Made by a program: the position numbers and the translations under genes. 64,000 bases of DNA from Candidatus Leucobacter sulfamidivorax (GTDB lineage: Bacteria > Actinomycetota > Actinomycetes > Actinomycetales > Microbacteriaceae), in contig QZLF01000002.1 of NCBI GenBank assembly GCA_016771945.1, forward strand, positions 558,001 through 622,000, in the 5' to 3' direction. This document shows positions 25,629 through 32,951 of this stretch, in pieces; position 1 is the first letter of the stretch, and each line of letters begins with the position of its first letter. Below the pieces are notes generated by a model that saw only the letters and a list, made by a program, of their open reading frames with translations, made no database searches and was not told where the DNA came from.

Positions 25629-25643
25629 TGATAATCATTATCG
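25629..25643. promoter_or_regulatory. Second Zur/Fur-type palindrome
   Basis: TGATAAT-C-ATTATCG has 6 of 7 arm bases paired (GATAAT-C-ATTATC is perfect). It sits between the methyltransferase (minus, about 50 bp away) and the HisD-family gene (plus, about 118 bp away). Its similarity to the site at 24671 suggests the same regulator; the closer methyltransferase is the likelier target. Confidence 0.7.
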
Positions 25644-25689
25644 TATAACTTCGAGATCGCCTCGACTCGCGCATCTTGCAATCCGTTTC

Positions 25690-25701
25690 GTATACGTATA
25701 C
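25690..25701. promoter_or_regulatory. GTATAC palindrome upstream of the HisD-family gene
   Basis: GTATACGTATAC is a perfect 12-bp palindrome 59 bp before the chosen ATG at 25761. GntR- and LacI-type catabolic regulators bind sites of this kind. No regulator gene of those families is adjacent, so the cognate protein is unknown. Position fits control of the HisD/SDR operon. Confidence 0.5.
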
Positions 25702-25760
25702 ATTGAGCGGTGACGGCTCTCGCGCCGACCCATCACGAACGCCCCGCACGGAGGTCCCGA

Positions 25761-27107
25761 ATGTCCATGTCAGCCACCGCCACCGCCGAGCCGCTCGCGC
25801 TCAAGACCCCCTCGGGCGACAGCTCGGAGCGCGGCAGCACGGGCAGCGTCCGCGCGACCGTCGAGGCGGTCATCGCCGACATCCGCGAGCGCGGCGACGC
25901 GGCCGTGCGCGAGTACTCGGCGAAGTTCGACGACTACGCGCCCGAGTCGTTCCTGCTCTCGCCGGCCGAGATCGAGGAGATCCTGGCCCGCGTGCCGCAG
26001 CAGGTGATCGACGACATCCGCTTCGTGCAGCAGCAGGTGCGCGCGATGGCCGAGCGCCAGCTCGAGTCCCTCGCCGACTTTGAGATCGAGACGCTGCCCG
26101 GCGTGCTGCTCGGGCAGAAGAACGTGCCGATCCAGGCCGTCGGCGCCTACATCCCGGGCGGCAAGTACCCGCTGCTCGCGAGCGCGCACATGACGATCGT
26201 CACCGCCAAGGTCGCGGGCGTGCCCCGCGTCGCGGCCTGCACGCCGCTCATCAAGGGCGAGGTGCCCGACGCCACGATCGCGGCCATGCACCTCGCGGGC
26301 GCCGACGAGATCTACCTGCTCGGCGGCATCCAGGCCGTGGCCGCGATGGCCGTCGGCACCGAGACCATCGCCCCCGTCGACATGCTCGCCGGCCCGGGCA
26401 ACGCCTTCGTCGCAGAGGCCAAGCGCCAGCTCTTCGGCGAGGTCGGCATCGACCTCTTCGCCGGCCCCACCGAGGTGCTCGTCGTCGCCGACGAGCACGC
26501 CGATCCCTTCGTCGTCGCCGTCGACCTGCTCTCGCAGGCCGAGCACGGCCCCGATTCTCCGGCCGTGCTCATCACGACGAGCGAGGTGCTCGGCCGCGAG
26601 GTGCTCGCGCACATCGACGCGCTGCTCCCCGGCATGCCCACCCGCGACTACGCCGAGCCCGCCTGGCGCGACTGGGGCGGCGTCTACGTCGTCGACACCC
26701 TCGACGCGGCCTACGCGCTCGCCGACGACCACGCCTCCGAGCACGTGCAGATCCTCACCGCCGAGCCGCGCGAGGCCCTCGAGAAGATGAAGCACTACGG
26801 CGCGCTGTTCCTCGGCGAGGGCACCTGCGTCTCCTACGGCGACAAGGTCATCGGCACGAACCACGTGCTGCCCACGCGCGGCGCCGCCCGCTACACCGGC
26901 GGCCTGTGGGTCGGGAAGTACCTGCGCACGGTGACCTACCAGGAGGTCGTGAACACCGAGACGAGCGCCTTCCTCGGCGAGCTCTGCGGCCGGGCCGCCC
27001 GCGTCGAGCGCTTCGAGGGGCACGCCCGCTCGGGCGACGTGCGCGCCGCGAAGTACCGGGGCGGTAGCCTCGAGTGGTCCGACGTGAGCTACGAGGGAGC
27101 GCGATGA
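25761..27107 (+). CDS. HisD-family NAD-dependent alcohol dehydrogenase, probably catabolic
   Basis: A 448-residue protein of the histidinol dehydrogenase family: AYIPGGKYPLLASAHM, PVDMLAGPGNAFVAEAK, FAGPTEVLVVADE and SQAEHGPDSPAVLIT are conserved blocks with Gln/His zinc ligands, and GTNHVLPT supplies the catalytic His. Isolation from his genes and pairing with an SDR in an ATGA overlap argue against histidine biosynthesis. A relative such as HpsN (2,3-dihydroxypropane-1-sulfonate 3-dehydrogenase) is a reasonable model. ATG 25761 follows GGAGGT at 5 bp. Confidence 0.85.
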   Translation: MSMSATATAEPLALKTPSGDSSERGSTGSVRATVEAVIADIRERGDAAVREYSAKFDDYAPESFLLSPAEIEEILARVPQQVIDDIRFVQQQVRAMAERQLESLADFEIETLPGVLLGQKNVPIQAVGAYIPGGKYPLLASAHMTIVTAKVAGVPRVAACTPLIKGEVPDATIAAMHLAGADEIYLLGGIQAVAAMAVGTETIAPVDMLAGPGNAFVAEAKRQLFGEVGIDLFAGPTEVLVVADEHADPFVVAVDLLSQAEHGPDSPAVLITTSEVLGREVLAHIDALLPGMPTRDYAEPAWRDWGGVYVVDTLDAAYALADDHASEHVQILTAEPREALEKMKHYGALFLGEGTCVSYGDKVIGTNHVLPTRGAARYTGGLWVGKYLRTVTYQEVVNTETSAFLGELCGRAARVERFEGHARSGDVRAAKYRGGSLEWSDVSYEGAR

Positions 27108-27862
27108 GCCTTGATTCCGGGTCCGCCCCGTTCGCCGGGAAGGTCGCCCTGGTCACGGGCGCCGGCCGGGGGATCGGCCGGGCCGTCGCCGACCTGCTCC
27201 ATGCCGAAGGGGCGGCCGTCTACGGCACCAGCCGCGACGAGGCCGCGGCGGCCGAGATCGCCGGGCGCTACGGCACTGCGCCGATCCGCATGGAACTGCG
27301 TGACAAGGCCTCGATCGACGCCGGCGTCGCCGCGGTCCTCGCGCACGCCGGCCGCATCGATCTGCTGGTCAACAACGGCGGGGTCAACGCGCCGCGGCTC
27401 GCGATCGACGTGCCGCAGGAGGAGTGGGACCTCGTGCACGAGACCAATGTGCGCGGCACGTTCCTCGTCAGCCAGGCCGTCGCGAAGCACTGGATCGCAG
27501 GCGGCCGCCCGGGCGCGATCGTGTCGGTGGCCTCGCAGGCCGGCATCGTGGCGATCGAGGAGCGCGTGGCGTACGGCTCGAGCAAGGCCGCGATGATCCA
27601 CATCACCAAGCAGCTCGCCATCGAGTGGGGGAAGCACGGCATCCGCGTCAACGCGGTCGCCCCGACCTTCGTCCGCACCGAGCTCACGGCCTCGACCCTC
27701 GCCAGGCCCGACTGGGCCGCCGAGCTCCTCGGCCGTATCCCCGCGGGGCGCTTCGGCGAACCCGAGGAGGTCGCGACCGCGGTCGCGTACCTGCTGGGCG
27801 ACGGCGCCTCGCTGATCACGGGGCACACGCTCGTCGTCGACGGCGGCTACACGATCCGCTGA
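27104..27862 (+). CDS. Short-chain dehydrogenase/reductase
   Basis: Classical SDR of 252 residues. The NAD(P) loop is VALVTGAGRGIGRAV, the structural motif LLVNNGGVN, the catalytic Ser in VSVASQAG, and the YGSSKAAM Tyr-Lys pair. The C-terminal VDGGYTIR is typical. The ATG overlaps the HisD-family stop, so the two enzymes are co-translated and probably oxidise or reduce the same polyol or sulfonated substrate in sequence. A 16-bp palindrome follows the gene. Confidence 0.9.
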   Translation: MSLDSGSAPFAGKVALVTGAGRGIGRAVADLLHAEGAAVYGTSRDEAAAAEIAGRYGTAPIRMELRDKASIDAGVAAVLAHAGRIDLLVNNGGVNAPRLAIDVPQEEWDLVHETNVRGTFLVSQAVAKHWIAGGRPGAIVSVASQAGIVAIEERVAYGSSKAAMIHITKQLAIEWGKHGIRVNAVAPTFVRTELTASTLARPDWAAELLGRIPAGRFGEPEEVATAVAYLLGDGASLITGHTLVVDGGYTIR

Positions 27863-27897
27863 TCGACAGGCGCTCGAGGTCGCCCCTGCGCTGACAG

Positions 27898-27913
27898 CGC
27901 GGTCCGGACCGCG
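27898..27913 (+). terminator. Palindrome after the SDR gene, possible terminator
   Basis: CGCGGTCCGGACCGCG is a perfect 16-bp palindrome 35 bp past the SDR stop, followed by AGATTTG. It could fold into a short GC stem with a 4-nt loop. The U-tract is weak, so terminator function is tentative. Confidence 0.45.
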
Positions 27914-28001
27914 AGATTTGTGTCCTCGGCGCAGTGGTGAAGAGCGGCAGTCTCCGTAGCGTTGGCACGTCACCGACCGTGCGACTCGAAGGAGAGACAG
28001 A

Positions 28002-29156
28002 ATGTCCGCAACCCATCCAACCGCCATCCCCACTGACGAAGAGCTGATCGCGCAGGCCGCGACGATCATCCCTACGCTGCGCGAGAACGCAGACACCACC
28101 GAACAGGATCGTCGGGTCGCCGATGACAGCATCCGGGCACTGCGTTCGGCCGGCCTCGCCCGGATGGCGACGGAGAAGCGATTCGGCGGTTACGAGACCG
28201 ATCTGCTGACTCAGCTGCTCGTGCTCGTCGAGCTCGGAAAGGGGTGCCCGTCCACCGGCTGGGTCGAGGCGATCCTGCTCGCCGGGCGAGAGATGATCAA
28301 GTCTCTCGACGACGAGGCGAAGCAGGAGGTGTTCGGTGACAACCCGGATGCTCATATGTTCACTTCGAATTCTCCGACCGGAACGATCACGAAGACGACC
28401 GACGGCTACGTCGTAGACGGGAAGTGGGGGTTCTGCTCCGGGTCCGATCATGCCGAATGGGGATTCCTCATGTGTCTTGCGAAGGACGAGGCGGGGAATC
28501 CGGCCGGGATGGCGATGGCAGTGGTGCCCAAGGACGAGCTGATCAAGCATGACGTCTGGCATGTCGCGGGCATGTGCGGTACCGGCAGCAACACCTGGGA
28601 GGCGAGGAATGTGCTCGTGCCCGAGCATCGAGCCACCCTCAGTGCCCTGCCGCGTCCAGGATCGACCACTGCCATGTCTCTGACTCTGCTCGCGGTCGTG
28701 CTCGGCGCTGCGCGTGGTGCCCAGGAACTGGTCGTGAATCAGCTCGGTTCGGGACGCGCCGTCACTTACTCCAAGGTCCTCGACGCAGCGGATTCGCCGA
28801 TCGTCCAGGTCTGGCTCGCCGAGGCGGCGGCACTCTTCGATCGTGCCGAGACGGAGCTGCGCGCGGCCGCTGCCACGACGCAGGAATGGATCGATGCCGG
28901 GGCGCCGGTCCCGCCCGCGGACGGAGCGCGAATGAGATACCGCATCGCCGATGCGCTCGAGAGCGTGCGTCTGGGGATGAACAAGCTCCTGGATCTGGGC
29001 GGTGCGAGCAGTTTCGCGCTTTCCAGCCCGCTGCAGCGATTCTGGCGGGATGTGGAGGTCGGCAGCCGGCACGCGCAGCTGAACAACTACATCCCGCGCG
29101 AGGACTACGGCCGGCCCCTCCTCGGAATCACCGATGTGGTCTCGGTGCTCGAGTGA
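28002..29156 (+). CDS. Flavin-dependent monooxygenase, acyl-CoA dehydrogenase fold (HsaA/DszC-like)
   Basis: A 384-residue group D flavoprotein monooxygenase. The N-terminal helices, GYVVDGKWGFCSGSDHAEW (flavin contact) and the C-terminal helical bundle follow the HsaA, DszC and HpaB pattern rather than true acyl-CoA dehydrogenases: the catalytic Glu is absent and RFGGYETDLLTQL replaces the CoA-binding features. It would use reduced flavin supplied by the reductase encoded next, with a stop-start separation of 14 bp. The aromatic or heterocyclic substrate is unknown. GAAGGAGAGAC precedes the ATG. Codon use looks a little less GC-biased than the neighbours. Confidence 0.85.
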   Translation: MSATHPTAIPTDEELIAQAATIIPTLRENADTTEQDRRVADDSIRALRSAGLARMATEKRFGGYETDLLTQLLVLVELGKGCPSTGWVEAILLAGREMIKSLDDEAKQEVFGDNPDAHMFTSNSPTGTITKTTDGYVVDGKWGFCSGSDHAEWGFLMCLAKDEAGNPAGMAMAVVPKDELIKHDVWHVAGMCGTGSNTWEARNVLVPEHRATLSALPRPGSTTAMSLTLLAVVLGAARGAQELVVNQLGSGRAVTYSKVLDAADSPIVQVWLAEAAALFDRAETELRAAAATTQEWIDAGAPVPPADGARMRYRIADALESVRLGMNKLLDLGGASSFALSSPLQRFWRDVEVGSRHAQLNNYIPREDYGRPLLGITDVVSVLE

Positions 29157-29170
29157 TCGGGGACTTCGGC

Positions 29171-29740
29171 ATGAGCGCGACGATCGCGGAGTCCCGAATA
29201 GCCGCTGAAGACTTCCGTTTCGCATTCCGATCCCATCCCGCGGGCGTGGCGATCGTCACGGCGGATACGGGAGACGGCCCGGTCGCGATGACCGTGAGTT
29301 CGGTCGCATCCGTCTCGAGCGATCCGCCGACGCTGATGTTCTCCGCATCGACGAGGTCATCGAGCTCGCCGACTATCCGCCACGCGGAAAGCCTCGTCGT
29401 CCATCTTCTTGCGGCTGACCAGGTCGAACTCGCGAAGCTCGGTGCGCGCAGCGGCGCGGAGCGATTCGGCGAGGGGACTCGATGGGGGCGCCTGCCGACC
29501 GGGGAGCCCTTCTATCCGGACGCGAACTGGTTCCGCGGCAGAGTGGCCCGACGCCTGGATGTCGAAGGTGCGACGATCGTCGTCGTCGAAGTGATCGATG
29601 CGAAGCCCCGGGGGGAGAGCCCGGATCGGGAACCCGCCCCGCTCGTCTACCAGAATCGCCAATGGCACACGCTGACTCAGAGATCCATGCTGCCCCCCGC
29701 GACGCCACCGTTCTGCATCGTCTACGGGCGCGATGAATAG
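29171..29740 (+). CDS. Flavin reductase (HpaC/HsaB-like)
   Basis: Supplies FMNH2 or FADH2 to the upstream monooxygenase. The 189-residue split-barrel protein starts RIAAEDFRFAFRSHPAGVAIVT, has the flavin-binding VAMTVSSVASVSSDPP and ends FCIVYGRDE. ATG 29171 gives the normal family N-terminus; a GTG at 29153 overlaps the previous stop and is possible. The pair plus the PucR gene form a probable catabolic unit. Confidence 0.88.
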   Translation: MSATIAESRIAAEDFRFAFRSHPAGVAIVTADTGDGPVAMTVSSVASVSSDPPTLMFSASTRSSSSPTIRHAESLVVHLLAADQVELAKLGARSGAERFGEGTRWGRLPTGEPFYPDANWFRGRVARRLDVEGATIVVVEVIDAKPRGESPDREPAPLVYQNRQWHTLTQRSMLPPATPPFCIVYGRDE

Positions 29741-29804
29741 CGGTGGCGCCGCGAGAACCCGAAGCTAGGCTCATACGAAAGCTCCGTCTGCGTCGAGGGA
29801 AATC

Positions 29805-31127
29805 ATGGCGAACTCCGATCTGTACCGGCCCTGGATGGCTCTGCTGCGTCCTTCACGGCCGGGGCTGCTGCGCGAATCGGTAGTCGATCCGGAGGTCATC
29901 GCCGAGATCGTTCTTCAGGTAGGAGAGCCGGCCACCGAATGGGCGATCGAGACGGCCTACGAAATGCAGTCGGTGCAGGATGCCGAACGCCTCGGGGGCC
30001 CGCTGCTTCGATCGATCCCGAAGAATGCGGAGACGGAGTTGTTCGGGCTGTGGGCGGTCATGGTGATCAGCGGACGGACCCAGACTGCGACGTCATTGCT
30101 CACTCGTCTCGTCAACGACGTCATCGAGGGTCTTCCGCAGATGCTGTCGTTGGAGCAGTCGCTTCTGGGCCTCCAAACCGCGCACGGCTATTTCCTCGAC
30201 AGGCTTCTCGAGATATGCAGCGCCCAGGACGGCGACGAGTCGGCGCGCGTCGCCATGAAGCAGATCTCGCACGATCTGTATCGAGGACTCCGGTCGTTGA
30301 GTGCGAAGCTGGCTCAACGATTCGAAGCCGAGCGGGGGCGCTGGTTGTCGACCAGGTCGGCGGTGAAGCATGAGACGGTACTCGCGGTACTCGCAGGGGA
30401 GGCGGTCGTCGATATCGATCGTGCGTCCAGCCGGCTCGGGTACGACTTGGGGGCGGAGCATATCGCCCTGATCGCCTGGAGGGTCGATCCGCCGGAGAGA
30501 AGCTCCGAAGCAGCCCTTTCCTCGGTCGCGGGCCGGCTGCTGCACGATCTCGGCTGCCGAGGCGTCCTCGTCCTCCCCGTGGACGGCGATCGTGTCTGGG
30601 CTTGGGGGCGGATCACCACCGAAGACAGGCCAGAGGTGAGCGGGCTGTCGGTGCGAGAGGGGGTGAGAGCAGCAATAGGTCTGCCCGCTCGCGGCATTTC
30701 GGGTTTCAGGTCGAGTCATCTCCAGGCACTCGAGGCTGAACGCATCGCCCGTTCGTTCGCGGGCACTGAAGTCTCAGTCTTCGATTTCGAGGATCTGGAA
30801 CTGTTCGGTCTCCTATCGCTCCGACCGGCGGCTCTGGCGGCTTTCGTGGAGCGTGAGCTCGGTGCACTGGCCCGCCGGGCACCGAGCGAGCAGCTTCTGC
30901 GCGAGACTCTCATCTGCTATCTGGAGAACGATCGGAGTCTCTCCGCGGTTGCATCCCGACTCCACATCGCCAAGAACACGGTTCTCCACCGCGTCCGTCG
31001 GAGCGAGCAGCTCCGAGGCAGAGCCGTTCAGGAGAACAGACTGCGGTTGTTCGTCGCGCTGCATGTCTGCGAGATTCTCGACGCCATGGGAATAGAGCTT
31101 GCGGCCGAGGCCTTCGGCACCCGCTGA
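29805..31127 (+). CDS. PucR-family transcriptional regulator
   Basis: A 440-residue regulator. The C-terminus holds the PucR-type HTH: LLRETLICYLENDRSLSAVASRLHIA and KNTVLHRVRR. The middle is a GGDEF-like CdaR region. Such proteins activate catabolic or purine-use operons. It lies 64 bp after the flavin reductase on the same strand and is likely the regulator of the monooxygenase pair. The ATG at 29805 follows GAGGGAAATC, a moderate ribosome site. Confidence 0.87.
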   Translation: MANSDLYRPWMALLRPSRPGLLRESVVDPEVIAEIVLQVGEPATEWAIETAYEMQSVQDAERLGGPLLRSIPKNAETELFGLWAVMVISGRTQTATSLLTRLVNDVIEGLPQMLSLEQSLLGLQTAHGYFLDRLLEICSAQDGDESARVAMKQISHDLYRGLRSLSAKLAQRFEAERGRWLSTRSAVKHETVLAVLAGEAVVDIDRASSRLGYDLGAEHIALIAWRVDPPERSSEAALSSVAGRLLHDLGCRGVLVLPVDGDRVWAWGRITTEDRPEVSGLSVREGVRAAIGLPARGISGFRSSHLQALEAERIARSFAGTEVSVFDFEDLELFGLLSLRPAALAAFVERELGALARRAPSEQLLRETLICYLENDRSLSAVASRLHIAKNTVLHRVRRSEQLRGRAVQENRLRLFVALHVCEILDAMGIELAAEAFGTR

Positions 31128-31146
31128 GCGGGGATCGCGGACGTCG

Positions 31147-31220
31147 CTGCACACCTGTTCGACCGCCGCACACGAGTTATTGCGCGACAACGCGTGTACA
31201 ACGGTGGAACAGGTGTGCAG
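31147..31220. repeat. Long imperfect hairpin, 14-bp perfect outer arms, in gap 31128-31440
   Basis: CTGCACACCTGTTC (31147-31160) is the exact complement of GAACAGGTGTGCAG (31207-31220). Inside, CCGCCGCACACG and CGTGTACAACGGTGG continue the pairing imperfectly, so the 74 bp can fold into one long stem. It lies 20 bp after the pucR stop. The remaining 220 bp up to the thioredoxin-like gene contain no gene I can support. The hairpin may be a bidirectional terminator, or the remnant of a miniature mobile element. Confidence 0.7.
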
Positions 31221-31440
31221 TGAGCAGCTCAGGGGCGTGCTCAGCCCTGCAGCCAGGCCCGCGTCTCGGCGTGGAACTCGGCGAGCTCGGCCGGGCGATC
31301 CGTTCCCAGCTGATCGTGGTCGAGGGCGAGAGCGACTCGCCCTGGTGAACGACGCGCGATGCGACGTCGCCCCGGAATAGACTGGTGGGCGCCGCCGCGG
31401 TTGTCGCGCGGCCGGTCTTGTCGGAGGAGGTTTCGGCGCG

Positions 31441-32250
31441 ATGGTATCGACTTCACGCGAAGAGGCCGGGAACCGGGCCGGCGATCGGGCTGAGAGCCGG
31501 CAGGAGCTGGCCGACCGCATCCGCCAGGAGCATCTGCGGGGCTCGGGCCGACGACGGGTGCAGGCCATGGTGCTCGTGGTCCTCCTCGTGGTGGCGGCCA
31601 TCGGCCTGCTGCTATGGATGCAGTTCCGCGCCCATCAGGAGTCCGTGGTCACTGCTCCCCAGAACGCGACCGAGGAGTACGGCTTCCTGCTCACCCCGGC
31701 GCTCAAGAACGGCACCGAACCGACCGATGCGACCCCCGTCCGCGTCGTGACCTACGAGGACTTCCTCTGCTCCTCGTGCGGGATCTTCCACACGGAGTCG
31801 AGCCCGTTCCTCGCCGAGCAGGTGGCCGCGGGGGCCATCGAACTCGAGTACCGGCCGATCTCCTTCCTGGTCAACGCGTCCACCGACGAGTACTCGCAGC
31901 GGGCCGCGAACGCGGCGGTGTGCGTCGCCGACCAGGCCGGAGTGGTGGCCTATGCGGCCATGCACGACCTGCTGCTCGCCAATCAGCCGGCAGAGGGAGG
32001 GGCCGGCCTGAGCGACGAGCAGCTGATCGACTTCGCCACTCAGGCGGGGGCGGAGGGTGTCGGCGACTGCGTGACCGAGCGGACCTTCTGGCCGTGGATC
32101 GAGGAGGCGACCGCCGCCGGCCTCGCCGCTGACGTGCACGAGACCCCTACCGTGCGGGTGAACGGGCAGAACGTGGTGCGCAGCGACAACGGCAAGGAGT
32201 CGATGCCCGGTCCGCCCGAGCTGCAGTACGCGATCGAGGCCGTATCGTGA
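31441..32250 (+). CDS. Membrane-anchored DsbA-like thioredoxin protein
   Basis: A 269-residue protein with a charged cytosolic start, one membrane segment (AMVLVVLLVVAAIGLLLWM, residues about 42-60) and an extracytoplasmic DsbA/Thioredoxin_4 domain. The redox motif is CSSC in TYEDFLCSSCGIFH; a cis-Pro region is seen at HETPTVRVNG. It probably oxidises or maintains thiols of exported proteins. GGAGG lies 10 bp before the ATG. It overlaps the next membrane protein gene by 4 bp (GTGA), which may be its redox partner. Confidence 0.87.
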   Translation: MVSTSREEAGNRAGDRAESRQELADRIRQEHLRGSGRRRVQAMVLVVLLVVAAIGLLLWMQFRAHQESVVTAPQNATEEYGFLLTPALKNGTEPTDATPVRVVTYEDFLCSSCGIFHTESSPFLAEQVAAGAIELEYRPISFLVNASTDEYSQRAANAAVCVADQAGVVAYAAMHDLLLANQPAEGGAGLSDEQLIDFATQAGAEGVGDCVTERTFWPWIEEATAAGLAADVHETPTVRVNGQNVVRSDNGKESMPGPPELQYAIEAVS

Positions 32251-32951
32251 CCGGGCAGACGCCGGGGCAACGGCCGGCTCACGCCGACTCGCCGGATCCG
32301 CCCTCGTGGGACGTCGAGCGGGAGCGGGCGCCGCAGCGCCCCGCCTTCTCGTCGAGCCTGCCCGAGGAGATCTACTGGGAGCGGCCCCGGCGGGTGATCG
32401 TCGCCTTCGTACTGGGGATCCTCGTGGTCCTCGGTGCGATCGCCTCGTCGATCGTCCTCGCGATGCACTTCGAGGAGATCCGGGACGCCCTGGTCGCGAG
32501 CCTGCCGGAGGATGTGGTCGTCGACTACGAGGAGGAGGACGTCCAACGGGTCGCGAGCATCATCGTCTGGGCCGCGGAGGGCCTCGGGATCCTGCTCGCC
32601 CTCTTCCAGCTGCTCGCCCTCCGCGGGTTGACCTTCCGGCGCAGTGGCGGGGCCAGGGCGGGCTTCGTGGTGCTGTTCGTGCTGGCGCTGCCGGTGACGT
32701 TCGTCTCGCTGGTTCTGCGCGAGGCGGGGACGGAGCAGCTGCTGATCTCGGGGGCCGCGACGCTGTGCGGCTTCGTCGCGGTCGTGCTGGTCTGCACTTC
32801 CGCGGTCACGCGGTGGCTGCGGCAGAACGAGCGGCGACGGACGATCCCGATGGCGCGGCCGGAGGAGGCCGCTCCCGTGGCGACTGCTCCCGAGGAGACT
32901 ACTCCCGGGGGCTCGTCTGCAGACGCCTCCGCAGGTTCAGCTCGTTCATGA
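32247..32951 (+). CDS. Four-TM membrane protein, unknown
   Basis: A 234-residue protein with a Pro-rich cytosolic N-terminus, four predicted membrane segments (VIVAFVLGILVVLGAIASSIVL; SIIVWAAEGLGILLALFQLLAL; GFVVLFVLALPVTFVSLVL; LISGAATLCGFVAVVLVC) and a Thr/Pro/Ser-rich tail. It contains only two Cys, both in the last TM region, so a VKOR/DsbB function is not evident. GTG start overlaps the thioredoxin-like stop. Its 3' end overlaps the convergent dynamin-like gene by 53 bp. I do not recognise the family. Confidence 0.7.
   Translation: MTGQTPGQRPAHADSPDPPSWDVERERAPQRPAFSSSLPEEIYWERPRRVIVAFVLGILVVLGAIASSIVLAMHFEEIRDALVASLPEDVVVDYEEEDVQRVASIIVWAAEGLGILLALFQLLALRGLTFRRSGGARAGFVVLFVLALPVTFVSLVLREAGTEQLLISGAATLCGFVAVVLVCTSAVTRWLRQNERRRTIPMARPEEAAPVATAPEETTPGGSSADASAGSARS

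Noticed and set aside
25761-27107. Assignment as biosynthetic hisD
   Set aside because: No his operon genes are adjacent and the gene is coupled to an SDR; a catabolic homologue fits better, though catalytic residues are shared.
31241-31456. Minus-strand frame ending FHAETRAWLQG, vaguely like part of an acyl-CoA dehydrogenase
   Set aside because: The resemblance is limited to about ten residues; not enough to call a remnant.
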